Assembly: GCA_018857735.1 (NCBI GenBank)
Contig: JABMCL010002254.1
Span: forward strand, 1,336,001-1,400,000
Length of the DNA stretch: 64,000 nt
From: Alviniconcha marisindica
Lineage: Eukaryota > Mollusca > Gastropoda > Provannidae
Direction: 5' to 3'
Of this stretch, positions 1 to 11,170 are shown one piece after another (within the stretch, counting starts at the first letter, position 1; every line of letters starts with the position of its first letter). The notes beneath the pieces were generated by a model. That model had not been told where the DNA came from, ran no database searches, and worked only from the letters and a program-made list of their open reading frames with translations. A program made the position numbers and the translations under genes.

Positions 1-38
1 TCAGCAAAGAAATTAAAAACAACAAGTCCCCAACATTA

Positions 39-58
39 ACAACAACAACAACAACAAC

Positions 59-124
<66 letters not shown>

Positions 125-160
125 CACACACACACACACACTCTCTCTCTCTCTCTCTCT
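39..160. repeat. Compound microsatellite (AAC)n-(CA)n-(CT)n
   Basis: AAC repeats run into about 80 bp of CA and then 20 bp of CT. The same order (AAC run, then another simple repeat, then a conserved 55-65-bp segment) recurs near 52.2 kb, so this microsatellite may belong to a dispersed retroposon. Confidence 0.95.
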
Positions 161-192
161 CCCCAAGCCTCGCTTTCCGGCAGCTTTCCTCG

Positions 193-257
193 CAGTTCAC
201 TTTAGTTCAAGATGGTATCTAGGCGCTCGGAAAAGCCCATATGCGCTCCATCCCGTC
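193..257 (+). mobile_element. Dispersed segment, copy 1 (shared with 52329-52395)
   Basis: The stretch contains GTTCAAG, then TCTAGGCGCTCGGAAAAGCCCA and ATCCCGTCT. A segment at 52329-52395 matches it with scattered differences, and each lies just 3' of an AAC microsatellite. The shared order suggests two copies of one repeat family. I cannot name the family or find its ends. Confidence 0.5.
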
Positions 258-259
258 TC

Positions 260-850
260 TCAGAAGTTTCCCCAACGTTGCCGTTGAAACAGTTCCAGTG
301 TTCGTCTGACGATGGCCCTCTCTCGGTCTTTCAAGGAAGATCGTTTTGTGCTTCTTCGTTCCACACTTCTCTCCTCCAGGTCATCCGGCTGTGACCTACT
401 AAGAAAAGCACATGGATCGATAACCAAAAGAAAAAGATACGATTCCCCCACCCCCATCAGAACCATAGAAAACTTCCAGAGGAGTGTAAAGTGAGCATAT
501 GTATTGTCCTTCATGGGCAATACTTTTCAGTAATCTCAGCTGAGGGTGGTGTGGTCATAACTTCGTGGAAACGATCGGGCACTTTGCGTCAGGTGCCACT
601 GAGAGTAAAAGAGCTTCCTTGCTCGGTACAGATAGTGAAGTCAAGACAACTGTCGATCAGCGTTGAAAGGGACAGGCTAAATCGATCATTACTGTCACGC
701 TTGTCTCCAAGGAGTGGGCCTACCTGCTGACAGGCAGCGTAAAGGCGACAAGGGCAGGGGTACGACTGACACACGCATCACTCCGGTCCTGGGGCCCGTA
801 TCGGACATCTTAGCCCACTGTCGCTAAAGGATACTCGATGCGCCAAACTT
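260..850. other. Unique-looking sequence, no gene recognised
   Basis: Short overlapping frames on both strands show no domain, no convincing splice pair and no internal repeat. Confidence 0.5.
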
Positions 851-857
851 CTGTGGC

Positions 858-1070
858 GTCAAACTGCTCTTCCAGAGCGACAAATGTACACGCTGATACG
901 TCAAAGTGCTCTTCCAGAGCGACAAATGTACACGCTGATACGTCAGACTGCTCTTCCAGAGTGACAAAATTACGCTGACGTGTCAGCGTATCAGCGTGTC
1001 ATCTAATGTACACGCTGATACGTCAAACTGCTCTTCCAGAAGTGACAAATGTACCCGCTCGTACGTCAAA
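858..1070. repeat. 42-bp minisatellite with an internal inverted segment
   Basis: Units start near 859, 901, 943 and 1023, with the core CTCTTCCAGAGCGACAAATG and the end ACACGCTGATACGTC. Between the third and fourth units, at 971-1021, part of the unit is present in inverted orientation. That makes a near-perfect palindrome (971-990) and a 12-bp-arm hairpin (988-999 with 1010-1021). Confidence 0.9.
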
Positions 1071-1074
1071 TACA

Positions 1075-2490
1075 TGACAAAAAGTGAAGTTTAAGGTTTG
1101 GCGTGCTGCGCTTAGTGAAGGTACCAAAGTTCGTGTTGTCACATCTAAAGCACTCTCAGCTGTAACCTAAACATGCCAAACGTTTTGGCGTAAACATGCA
1201 GAGGATGTACCTTTGGTAGAGCACCTTGTATTTACTTGCATGCCAGGTGAACGTTGCAGAGGGCGTACCTCGGCTTTGGTGGAGTTTATGTACCTTGTAT
1301 TTACTCGCATGCCAGATGAAAGTTACCGTAGGTGATCCAGGTCTTTGTTGTTGTGTTCGTGTGACGTCTTTTGAGCACTGATTAACTTTCTTGTTTGTTG
1401 ATTTTCTAGACAGGCAGAATTTGTCAAAACTTCAATGAAAGGGAGAGGTCCATGTTTTAAGACTATAATGTTTGTAACAAGCAAGGGGCCGAGTCATTTA
1501 GGCTGGGGGTCATTGTAAATGTCGTGTTTTGACAGGAACTGCCAACGATAGACAGGTATTGTGCCGCCGCGGATCACTAGACCAGAACGTGAGGTCAGTT
1601 CCAAGTCACTCGCTTTGTTTGAACACCTTCACTTGAGGTAGTCACACTGTGTCCAGTGCCCTGCGAGTAGCGGATTTCTTGTTTGCATTACTTAGGTGTA
1701 ATACTTCTGGTCACGACAGGGACCCCTTCTAGCCTCTCAGCTTGTGTCGAGCAGTGTGTGAAGAGTGCTTGGCACTGAAAGGCACTGCCCCACAGTCAAC
1801 GTTTCACTGGATTAAAGACGAATTAGCACTTCAGAGTTTAAACGGAAGCACGATCTGGGCTATTTCCGTTTCTCAAACCTTTGTGGCAAGTTTGCTTCGG
1901 GTCAACACAGAGTGTAGCAAAGGCCTCTAGGACCAGTCGTGAGAATATGAGGTGGACTTACAGAGAGTTCAAACATTCCTTTATTCTCTTCCATTCGCAA
2001 GGCGTTTTAACGTGGAAGGTGTTTTGTTGCCCGTGGGACCTGCAGAACTAGACATACTGTTGTCTGCGGACGGCGGCGTCCCAAGTGCCGTCTGTTTCAG
2101 TGACAGCCACGGCGTTTCCAGCAGAGTGGGAATCCTGACGCTGGTGCCGCGTCGAGAACCTCCAGTACCGTGTTAGTGTGGAATGGAACTAGACAGCTTG
2201 TGAACACGCAGCGACAGCAGTGTTGATGGCAGATGAAAGATGTTCGGTTGTCATTGGAAGAACTGCCATTTAGGACATTTCCAAAGACTTCTGTGTTCGA
2301 GGTATTGTGTAGCGACGTTCTGGCTGTCGCACATTGTCAGTGTAGTGATTGGGAAACTGGTGACTGTGTGTCGGCTATTTATTTTTTAATGACGGCTGCG
2401 TAGTTAGGATCCACAGAGTGCGGGTATGCTAATTACGTACACCATTCACTCACGGAACTTGTTTGACTGTGTGGGCTTACCATCACCGTG
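1075..2490. other. Unique-looking sequence, no gene recognised
   Basis: Two short frames (1742-1930 and 1952-2176, +) are open but match no family I know. A local duplication of TGTACCTT-TATTTACT-GCATGCCAG occurs near 1225-1320. Nothing else is supportable. Confidence 0.45.
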
Positions 2491-2499
2491 AACGTGGTC

Positions 2500-3140
2500 A
2501 GTCTGAATGGCAGGGCAGGGAGCGTGTGGTGGATTGTCAGAATAGCCTGAAATCACTGAACACTGCCTGGTGTGGCGGACTGTGGGAATGACTTGGCACA
2601 GCTGAATAGCACTTGGTGGGGTGGATGACGATACAGTGGACCGTGTTAGGTGTGTGCGACTTGAAAGGACGGGCAAGTTCTTGGTGTGACTGAATTGTGT
2701 CAATGGCTTGGCATAGCTGGACAGCACTTGGTTAGGTACTTGGCACATGGCTGGGTAGTGCTTGGTGTGACTGAATTGTGTTAATGGCTTGGCGTAGCTG
2801 GACAGGACTTGGTTAGGTACTTGGCACATGGCTGGGTAGTGCTTGGAGTGATGGATTGTGTCATGACTTGAAATGACCAGATAGTGCTTGGAGAGGTGGA
2901 ATTATGTTATGACTTGGCGTGGCTCTATAGTTCTTGTGTGGTGGATTTTGTTGAAGACTTACCATAAGGTGGTTAGTTCTCGGTGTGGTGGATTTTGTTG
3001 AAGACTTGCCATAAGGTGGTTAGTTCTTGTGTGGTGGATTTTGTTGAAGACTTGCCATAGGTGGTTAGTTCTTGTGTGGTGGATTGAGTTAATGACTTGC
3101 TGCAGCTGGATAATGCTGTGTGTGGTGGATTGTTAATAAC
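2500..3140. repeat. Degenerate tandem repeats (81 bp and about 46 bp)
   Basis: Two 81-bp units at about 2685-2846 share GACTGAATTGTGT and TTAGGTACTTGGCACATGGC. They are followed by about four imperfect units of roughly 46 bp built on GTGGTGGATTTTGTTGAAGA. All share a theme of 'TTGG...GTGGTGGATTGTG', so the block probably grew from one ancestral unit and then decayed. Confidence 0.75.
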
Positions 3141-3189
3141 TTGCTACGGCTGGATAGCGCTCGGTGCGGCAAACTGTGCCAGACTCGAT

Positions 3190-3262
3190 ATGGATGAGCA
3201 GGATTTGAACTGCAGCCTTTCTTTGTTGGACTGTCCTGCGGGTCTCACCCATCGGCCAGGTA
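3190..3262 (-). mobile_element. tRNA-like SINE head (candidate)
   Basis: Read on the minus strand this has an A-box-like TGGCCGATGGGTGA and, about 35 bp on, a B-box-like AGTTCAAATCC. That is the spacing of a tRNA-derived pol III promoter. Clover-leaf pairing is poor, so this is more likely a SINE head than a working tRNA. No tail or target duplication was found. Confidence 0.4.
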
Positions 3263-3431
3263 AGCAAGCAGCGGTTCCACGCTAACATCACTACACACCT
3301 GCTTAGTCATCGCGTCTTTCACACACCTGTAGTCTGGCCTCTCGTTTGCTTAAACTGCACGATGCAGCTGGTGCAGCTAGCCCCATAAAGCCGAGGTTTG
3401 AAATGGTGCGGGGGGTTGGGTCGTTTTAAAC

Positions 3432-3705
3432 TCTGTCTCTGCCTCTCTAGGTCTCTGTCTCCCTCTTTCTGTTTCTGCCTCTCTCTAGGTCTCTGTCTCT
3501 CTGTCTCCCTGTCTCTGAGTCTCTGCCTCTCTCTAGGTCTCTGTTTCTCTGTTTCTGTCCCTGTCTCTCACTGTCTGTCTGTCTCTCTCTCTCTCTCAGA
3601 GTCTCTCTCTCAGTGCCTGTCTGTCTCTCTGTCTTTTCTCTCTCTGTCTGTTGTCTCTCTGTCTATTGTCTCTCTGTCTGTCTCTCTGTCCCTCTCTCTC
3701 TCTTG
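3432..3705. repeat. CT/CTGT-rich pyrimidine tract
   Basis: About 270 bp of almost pure TCTCTG/TCTC repeats on the plus strand. The 123-residue frame across it is Ser/Leu/Cys low-complexity sequence produced by the repeat. Confidence 0.9.
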
Positions 3706-4084
3706 TATTACTCATCGTATGAAAATCCACGTCCTTCCTGTCCACCAATATAAGCAAGATGTTCAGTGAATATTGAGATCTTTCGCAAACTGACCAAGGT
3801 AGACAAGCACACTAACGCTGGTTGTCTCCCTTCAACTGCACTCGACTGCGGTGGCTGTGGCAACGTAGTGCGTCGGAAAATGTTACAGGCGAAGATGATG
3901 GTGATAGAGGATGATGAAAAGTGTTAAAACACGATGATAATGTCATTTGTTTTTATTGGCACCAGCTGGCATTTGAAGAGTAGGGGAGACCGGGGCACAA
4001 CGGGTCACGGGGCACAACAGGCCAAGGAAGTGTTCTGTGTTTCGTTCCACAGACCTTTCGTAGCTGGGTAGGAAAAGCTTAGCT

Positions 4085-4520
4085 GTCTCACGTGTACGTA
4101 GGATGTCCATTAATCTGCCTCATGTGTATGTAGGATGTCCATTAATCTGCCTCATGTGGGTTTGGAATATCCATTAATCTGCCTCATGTGTATCTAGGAT
4201 GTCCATTAATCTGCCTCATGTGGGTTTGGATGTCCATTAATCTGCCTCATGTGTATTTAGGATGTCCATTAGGCTGCCATGTGTATTATTTCCATTAATC
4301 TGCCTCATGTGTATCAGTTTAGGATGTCCAATAAGCTGCCATGTGTATTATGTCCATTAATCTGCCTCATGTGTATTTAGGATGTCCAATAAGCTACCAT
4401 GTGTATTTAGTATGTCCATTAATCTGCCTCTTGTGTATTTAGGATGTAGAATAAGCTGTCTCATGTGTATTTAGTATGTCCATTTATCTGTCTCGTGTAT
4501 ATTTACGATGTCCATTAATC
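4085..4520. repeat. About 31-bp minisatellite, roughly 14 units
   Basis: Units carry GGATGTCCATTAATCTGCCT followed by CATGTGTAT. Unit length varies by several bases, and some units replace 'TTAATCTGCC' with 'ATAAGCTGCC'. Confidence 0.9.
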
Positions 4521-4984
4521 TGTATTTTAGAAGACAAAGGTACTTGATTGAAAATGGACAGTGAATTTGCATTGGTTGCCCGCATGGCAAAGTGAAGAGT
4601 GAATGCAGCGTTTTGGGGACAGAAGGATTCAGACTATTAGAAAGTCATGCTTGTAGTTTTATTCTGGGAGTCAGTTATACTAACGTGCAGCAGTATTCGC
4701 CTGCTTGCTATAAGCAGCAGCAAGATGAGCCGGGCACAGTGCACTGAAGAGAGAAATGCCAGATGTTGCAACAAACATGATAAACTAGGTCGAGCGTCTG
4801 CTTAACAGGCAGAGGCATCACATGCGCCTTTTCACTTGAAACAACTGGCCCGGGGCGTATTCAGTGTTGCATGAAAAGGTGGCGGGCGATTTGAGTGAAT
4901 GCTGCTGACACAGGCGGTAACGATCCCTGCAGTGTGATGGAAATTAATGTGCGGCAGGCCAGTCCGGGGTTTCACACAGTGGGA

Positions 4985-5450
4985 CAGCCAGTCAGGCCTC
5001 GACACAGGACGAGACGTGAGTCGGGCCCCGACACAGGACGAGACGTGAGTCAGGCCCCGACACAGGACGAGACGTGAGTCGGGCCCCGACACAGGACGAG
5101 ACGACCAGGACGAGACGTGCCAACACTGTGTCAGGCCCCGACACAGGACGAGACGTGAGTCGGGCCCCGACACAGGACGAGACGACCAGGACGAGACGTG
5201 CCAACACTGTGTCAGGCCCCGACACAGGACGAGAGCCCGGGAGCGGCCAACACGGCGGCCCCCCGACCAGGACGAGACGTGACTGTGTCAAGCCCCGACA
5301 CAGGACGAGACGTGAGTCAGGCCCCGACACAGGACGAGACGTGAGTCAGGCCCCGACACAGGACGAGACGTGAGTTAGGCCCTAACACAGGACGAGACGT
5401 GAGTCAGGCCCCGACACAGGACGAGACGACACAGGACGGGGCGTGCCAAC
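4985..5450. repeat. 29-bp GC-rich minisatellite
   Basis: The unit core is GGCCCCGACACAGGACGAGA followed by CGTGAGTC. Some units carry a longer insert (ACCAGGACGAGACGTGCCAACACTGT-like) that recurs twice, which shows a higher-order unit. Each standard unit contains CGTGAGT, a donor-like string. Confidence 0.92.
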
Positions 5451-5698
5451 ATTGGCCGTTGTCACATTAGCTGTGGCCCTCAATACCTATCACCACCCCA
5501 GCGCAGCAGATGTGCAAACATGTACTGCTATCACCGGAAACCTTATATTCGTAATTGCACATGCTGAACACACTCCAAAACATCGCGATCGACGAGTTTT
5601 TTGTTTTTTTAATTTATCATTATTTGCACATTGGACTGCATTAACTTAGGCTAACTTTAAACGGTCTCGAACTCATTAGAGCTGTTTCTTTTTGGAGA

Positions 5699-5699
<1 letters not shown>

Positions 5700-5728
<29 letters not shown>
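5700..5728. repeat. Poly(G) run of 29
   Basis: Uninterrupted G run on the plus strand in otherwise unique DNA. Confidence 0.95.
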
Positions 5729-5731
<3 letters not shown>

Positions 5732-5924
5732 TTCACCTCCCTGTCTGTGTGAAGGTTGCCTTTGACATGTGTTATGAAACACTGTTTTAAAACGATGGAT
5801 CAGTTTCAGGTTTTAAAGACACGTTTTCCACAGAACCAGTGCCGGTCTCAGGGGTCTACAGGCATTTGTACCTAACCTTAATCCTTGCGTTCAAATTCAG
5901 TCACTGGGTCACTAAGTCTGTCCG

Positions 5925-6035
5925 TGTTTTGGTGTGTGTTTTGGTGTTTTGGTGGGTTTTGGTGGTTTTTGGGTGTGTGTGTGTGTGTGTGTGGTTTGTG
6001 TGTGTGTGTGTTTTTGTGTTTAGAGGTATCTATTG

Positions 6036-6076
<41 letters not shown>

Positions 6077-6200
6077 GGGGTTTTTTTTGGTGTGTTGTTG
6101 TTTTTTTGTTGGGTTTTTGTGTGTGGTGGGGGGGGGGGGGGGGGGGGGTGGGGGGTGGTGTGTGTGTGTGTTTGGTGTGTTGGGGGTTTAGTGTTGGGAT
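5925..6200. repeat. TG/GGT-rich tract with a G run
   Basis: Interrupted (TG)n and (GGTTTT)n sequence with a near-pure G run at about 6127-6149. It leads directly into the polypyrimidine block. Confidence 0.9.
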
Positions 6201-6204
6201 CTAT

Positions 6205-6840
6205 CTTTTTTTTTTTTGTTTTTTTTTTTTGTTCTTTTTTTCCTTCGGTTGTGGGTTTTTTTTTGGTTTCCCCCTTCTTCTTTTTTTTTCCCTTTTTTTT
6301 TTTCCCCTTCTCTGTTTTTTTTTTTTCCCTCCCCCCCCCCCCCTCTTTTTTCTCCCTCTCTCCCCCCCCCTCTTTTTTCTCCCCCTCTCTTCCCTTTCTC
6401 TCTCCCCTTCCTCTCCCTCCTCCCCCTTTCCCCCCCCCCCTCCTCTCCCCCCTCTTTCCCTTCCCCCTCCCCCCCCTCCCCTCCCCCCCCCCCTCTCTCT
6501 CCCCCCCTCTCCCCCTTCCCCCCCCTCCTCCCCTTCTCCCCTCCTCCCCCCTTCTCCCCTCCCCCCCCCCCCCTCCTCCCCCTCCCTTCCCCTCTCTCCC
6601 CCCCCCCCTCCCCCCTCTCCTCTCCCCTCCTTCCCCTCCCCCTCCCCCCCCCTCCCCCCCTCCCCCCCCCCTCTCTCCCCCCCCCTCTCTCTCTCCCCTC
6701 TCCCTCTCTCCCCTCCCTCCCCCCCTCTCTCCCCCCCTTCTCCTCCCCCCTCTCTCCCCTTTTCCCCCCTCCCTCCCTCCCCCTCTCTCCCACTCCTCTC
6801 TTCTTCCCCACCCCTCTCCTCCCCTCTTCCTCCACCCCCC
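6205..6840. repeat. 640-bp polypyrimidine (C/T) tract
   Basis: Poly-T at the left grades into C-rich CCCTCT repeats. The strand asymmetry is nearly absolute. The minus strand is therefore a G/A tract with many GGGG runs, able in principle to form triplex or G-quadruplex DNA. Proline/serine and Gly/Glu/Arg frames across it are composition artefacts. Confidence 0.95.
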
Positions 6841-6842
6841 CC

Positions 6843-6897
6843 TTGGGGGACACAGTGCGGTCGACAGGACGTTAAACCCACTGACTGACTACTGACC
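6843..6897 (+). mobile_element. Retroposon 3' tail, family E3
   Basis: Contains TGCGGTCGACAGGACGTTAA then ACCCACTGACTGACTACTGAC. Similar tails lie at 26406-26460, 26868-26912 and 47935-47982. The shared GGACGTTAAA string suggests the 3' end of a short retroposon family. Confidence 0.6.
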
Positions 6898-6899
6898 CT

Positions 6900-7365
6900 T
6901 TCTCTCGGGGGTCACGCAGCCCATCGTGAGGGACCCGTGACGGACCCGAACAGACATGAGCCGCTGTATACTAGTACGTGTGCTTCCAGCCCAGTGACTT
7001 TCGGCAGCCGTGCCTGTAATGGACCGACTGCCGGCTGCAGCGGGAAACGGTCCTCAGCCCCGCCCTTCAGCCAACCGCCGTGTCTGCGGGCAGTCGCCTG
7101 GGACCGCAACAACACTAGCAGGCGGCCGTCAGGCCACGAGCTGTCCGGTAGAGAAAGCCCCGTAGTCCGGTGTGGCGACGCCACAGAGGAGAGCGGAGGA
7201 GAGACGAAGCAGGAACGACAACAAAAGACTCGTCAAGACACGCGCCTGGCAACGATCAAACTTAAACAACTCGCGTTTTTTATTTCTCGATAAACCACTC
7301 TGACCCATTGTGTAATCTCTCTTTGTATCAAAATAGTTCAAACTAAAATTCATTTCGTCAGTGTT
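6900..7365. other. GC-rich unique sequence, no gene recognised
   Basis: A 118-residue plus frame (6937-7293) begins at an ATG, but its composition looks non-coding and it has no recognisable domain. I do not call it a gene. Confidence 0.4.
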
Positions 7366-7367
7366 CA

Positions 7368-7436
7368 ACCCCCCCCCCCCCCCCCCCCGAGACACACACT
7401 CCCCTCCCCCCACCACACACACACACACACACACAC
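7368..7436. repeat. Poly(C) then (CA)n
   Basis: A C run of about 20 at 7369-7388 and a CA run at 7412-7435, separated by C/A-rich sequence. Confidence 0.9.
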
Positions 7437-7816
7437 AGAGTTATCTGAAGCTAAAAAATATGGATATTTCCCCCAAACTGATAATGATCAATGAAAGGAC
7501 ACAAACAGGCAGGTTGAGTGATTTTCAAAACAAGTCAGTTGTATTTTTTCTACCCATGGCTAAGATTGCAAGACAAGGACACAGCGAGTTCACAACACAG
7601 CCACGTGCTTGCAGACAGCGACAAGCACGTGCAACGAGTGGGTGGACCGGTGACTCACCGTCTTGACAGGACAAGCAAAAAGCAGGTCAGCTTCTGTCCG
7701 TGTCGAAATGTCATGCGTGACCAGAGTGACACATTGACTCGACAGATATAGACCAGAGGAAAAGAAAGAAGGAAAGAAAAGAGAGGAACAAAAATCGAAG
7801 TATCACCAGACCCTTG

Positions 7817-7817
<1 letters not shown>

Positions 7818-7863
<46 letters not shown>
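7818..7863. repeat. (TG)n microsatellite
   Basis: About 22 uninterrupted TG units. Confidence 0.95.
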
Positions 7864-7864
<1 letters not shown>

Positions 7865-7867
<3 letters not shown>

Positions 7868-9195
7868 AAGGCATTTCTATATTTTATTTAGACTGTGATC
7901 AGTAATTGAGTGAACAGCCCAAGACTGATGAATTTTCCTCCAGTTTTCATGCCTATCCCATTCTCCCTCCCCACCACATCGTTGGCTGCAATACGTAGTT
8001 AAAAAGCAGGGAGGGAATTTGGACAAACAGAATGTCAGTGGACCGGGGGGGGGGGGGTGGGAATTGGGACAAAGAAGAAATTCCTGGTAATAGGGAATGC
8101 ATGCATGGCTATATATTCTGGTTTACTTCGGGCTTTAAGGGAGAACATTTGTCAGCTCTGGATTCTCAACAGCGCGGACCTTAATTTCCGCGTCCGCAGT
8201 ACCCCACTGCGGGACGGGTAAAAACAGAAACAAACAGAGGCCGCAGACCCGGCACGGAAGCGGCCTAGGTGTGCATTAAACTTGCATCAGCGCTTTGTCT
8301 CCCCGAGTCACGCTCCGAGACTCTCAGCGGCCAACTCGTCGGCTGGTTTCCAGTCTACGCAGAGGAAACGGTCTTCACGGCCTCTCCTGTTCACTCGATC
8401 GTCACGGAGTTCACAGCACGGCACGTGGGGCCTGCCGTAAATGCACTGACCAAAGACCACAACTGACAAGGCTGACAGCTGTGTGTTTGGGAACCTCCCT
8501 CCAGTGAATGCCACAGCCCAAAGCGCTCCGATGACTCCAAGAGGACACGTCAGTCATGGAAGGTTGCTGATGGTGCTGGTGGATAATAACCGCTGGTCGG
8601 TGACGGTCGGCCAGCCGTAGTATGCTGCCCCGTCGCAAGCTGCACAGAACAATACTCCGCCAACAGCCTGTGCCGCTCACGCGCTGTAGGAATGAGGAGG
8701 CGGAACTGAGACACGTAATTCACTTCGGTAGCAGGTGCGTTTCCACGGGGGTGCAATAGCCGTTCATTGACTGCGGTTGCTGTGTATGCGGTGGCGGCTC
8801 TACTGCATCGGATTGAGGGCACCGAACGACACGGTAGAAGTGAGTTGAATAGAAACGCCACTCGGCGCGTGGTGTCCTGCTCCAAAGGGCGTGCACGGGA
8901 CTGTAAGTGGACTCCGGCTGTCCGTTGTCCCCCTTGTGTCGCGGCGGCCATCAAAAGTTGGACAACTCCCATGCAGACCGGACAAGCGGCGCTGGGAGGT
9001 GACCGCGTTAGCGGGCAGCCAGGGACCGCTGACGGCTGCAGGCCGGCCGCCAGAGGATTGGGTTGGACGGCTGACAGTCAGTGGTCCCAACACTGGACAC
9101 GGCGGTACTAATGTATCATACATGAAGCGATCATCTCAGTCTGCTGCAGTCACTCGGTCACCACCCCCCGTTTCGTCAGCACTGCGCCATAGTGA
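7865..9195. other. Unique-looking sequence, no gene recognised
   Basis: Apart from a G run near 8045-8057, this is mixed-composition DNA. Several overlapping frames of 65-140 residues on both strands between 8269 and 9211 look like GC-rich noise, since both strands are open and none shows a domain. Confidence 0.4.
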
Positions 9196-9204
9196 CTGCA
9201 GAGA

Positions 9205-9715
9205 GGAGTGAGCTGCTGTCCACGTCGGGGTGTTGTGGAGTATAGAGGTTGTCCACGTCGGGGTGTTGTGGAGTGTAGAGGTTGTCCACGTCGGGGTGTT
9301 GTGGAGTATAGAGGTTGTCCACGTCGGGGTGTTGTGGAGTATAGAGGCTGTCCACGTCGGGGTGTTGTGGAGTATAGAGGCTGTCCACGTCGGGGTGTTG
9401 TGGAGTATAGAGGCTGTCCACGTCGGGGTGTTGTGGAGGCTGTCCACGTCGGGGCGTTGTGGAGTATAGAGGGTGTCCACATCGGGTTGTTGTGGAGTAT
9501 AGAGGGTGTCCACTTCGGGGTGTTGTGGAGTATAGAGGGTGTCCACTTCGGGGCGTTGTGGAGTAAGTAGAGGCTGTCCACATCGGGGCGTTGTGGAGTA
9601 TAGAGGCTGTCCACATCGGGGCGTTGTGGAGTATAGAGGCTGTCCACATCGGGGCGTTGTGGAACAGAAAGGAGTGAGCTGCTGTCCACGTCGGGGCGTT
9701 GTGGAACAGAGAGGA
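9205..9715. repeat. 33-bp minisatellite, about 15 units
   Basis: Core GTCCACGTCGGGGTGTTGTG plus GAGTATAGAGGCT. The period is a multiple of three, so three minus frames and at least two plus frames stay open for 70-208 residues (11-residue repeats such as TPQHPDVDSLY). The simultaneous openness on both strands argues against coding. Units at the right carry CATCGGGGCG in place of CGTCGGGGTG. Confidence 0.95.
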
Positions 9716-9867
9716 GTCCGAGCCATCGCTAACGCCGTTCTGACATTGTGCTGATACATCGACAGTTCCTGGTGTGGTGCAGAGTTTAGCCGGCAATGAC
9801 AACTTGAAAAGAGAAAGAGAGCGCGCTGATCAGACTAAGAAACCATTGTGAGCGATGCTGGCACTGT

Positions 9868-10075
9868 GGTTTGTGAACAGTGTCTGAGTTTATTCTGGTT
9901 TGTGAACAGCGTATGAGTCTACTCTGGTTTGTGAACAGTGTCTGAGTCTAACATCTGGTTTGTGAACAGTGTCTGAGTCTATTCTGGTTTGTGAACAATG
10001 TCTGAGTCTACTCTGGTTTCTGAACAGTGTCTGAGTCTACTCTGGTTTGTGAACAGTGTCTGAGTCTACCAGGAA
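9868..10075. repeat. 29-bp minisatellite, about 7 units
   Basis: Units carry TCTGGTTTGTGAACAGTGTC then TGAGTCTAC. Confidence 0.9.
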
Positions 10076-10189
10076 ATAGCTGTGCAGAGAAAGCAAGTTG
10101 TGACCGTCACAACCATGCCTTTGCACGTGCACGAAGGTGAGTGTGGCCCCCTGGTCCTGAGTCAGTATTACTGAAGATTTGTATACAGC

Positions 10190-11170
10190 CGCATAGTCAG
10201 GGTGGTTAGAAAAGCAGTGTTATTGAAGACTTGTGTACAAGTGAACAGTTAGGGTGGTTAGAAAGGTAGTGTTATTGAAGACTTGTGTACAAGTGAACAG
10301 TTAGGGTGGTTAGAAAAGCAGTGTTATTGAAGACTTGTGTACAAGTGAACAGTTAGGGTGGTTAGAAAGGTAGTGTTATTGAAGACTTGTGTACAAGTGA
10401 ACAGTCAAGGTGGTTAGAAAAGCAGTGTTATTGAAGACTTGTGTACAAGTGAACAGTTAGGGTGGTTAGAAAGGCAGTGTTATTGAAGACTTGTGTACAA
10501 GTGAACAGTCAGGGTGGTTAGAAAGGCAGTGTTATTGAAGACTTGTGTACAAGTGAACAGTTAGGGTGGTTAAAAAGGCAGTGTTATTGAAGACTTGTGT
10601 ACAAGTGAACAGTTAGGGTGACTAGAAAGGCAGTGATGCTGAAGACTTGTGTACAAGTGAACAGTTAGGGTGACTAGAAAGGCAGTGATACTGAAGACTT
10701 GTGTACAAGTGAACAGTTAGGGCTGGTTAAAAAAGGACAGGTGTGGATGCTGAAGACTTGTGTACAAGTGAACAGTTAGGGTGACTAGAAAGGCAGTGAT
10801 GCTGAAGACTTGTGTACAAGTGAACAGTTAGGGTGACTAGAAAGGCAGTGATGCTGAAGACTTGTGTACAAGTGAACAGTTAGGGTGACTAGAAAGGCAG
10901 TGATGCTGAAGACTTGTGTACAAGTGAACAGTTAGGGTGACTAGAAAGGTAGTGTTACTGAAGACTTGTGTACAAGTGAACAGTTAGGGTGACTAGAAAG
11001 GCAGTGTTACTGAAGACTTGTGTATAGCCACACAGTCAGGGTGATTAGAAAGGCAATATTATTGAAGTCTTATGTAACTGAACAGTCAGGGTGATTAGAA
11101 AGGCAGTGTTATTGAATACTTACATAACTGAACAGTCAGGGTGATTAGAATGGCAGTGCTATTGAAGACT
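10190..11170. repeat. 52-bp minisatellite, about 18 units
   Basis: Units carry GAAGACTTGTGTACAAGTGA, ACAGTTAGGGTG and a variable GGTTAGAAA/ACTAGAAA segment. Every standard unit contains the inverted repeat ACTTGT-GT-ACAAGT. The left half has mostly 'GGTTAGAAA...GTGTTATT' units and the right half 'GACTAGAAA...GTGATGCT' units, so spread was local. The last units lose the inverted repeat. Confidence 0.95.

Noticed and set aside
3990..4030. GGGGCACAACGGGTCACGGGGCACAAC as a mobile element
   Set aside because: Similar strings occur in animal repeats I have seen, but one short piece with no borders cannot support a call.
6937..7293. 118-residue plus frame in GC-rich DNA
   Set aside because: No domain, signal peptide or homology I recognise; the overlapping minus frame is also open.
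9200..9715. Regular direct repeats as a CRISPR array
   Set aside because: The 33-bp units are contiguous with no unique spacers, there are no cas genes and the DNA is eukaryotic. The same applies to the other arrays.
10190..11100. GTTAGGG strings as telomeric repeat
   Set aside because: They occur once per 52-bp unit and never as tandem TTAGGG; this is an internal minisatellite.
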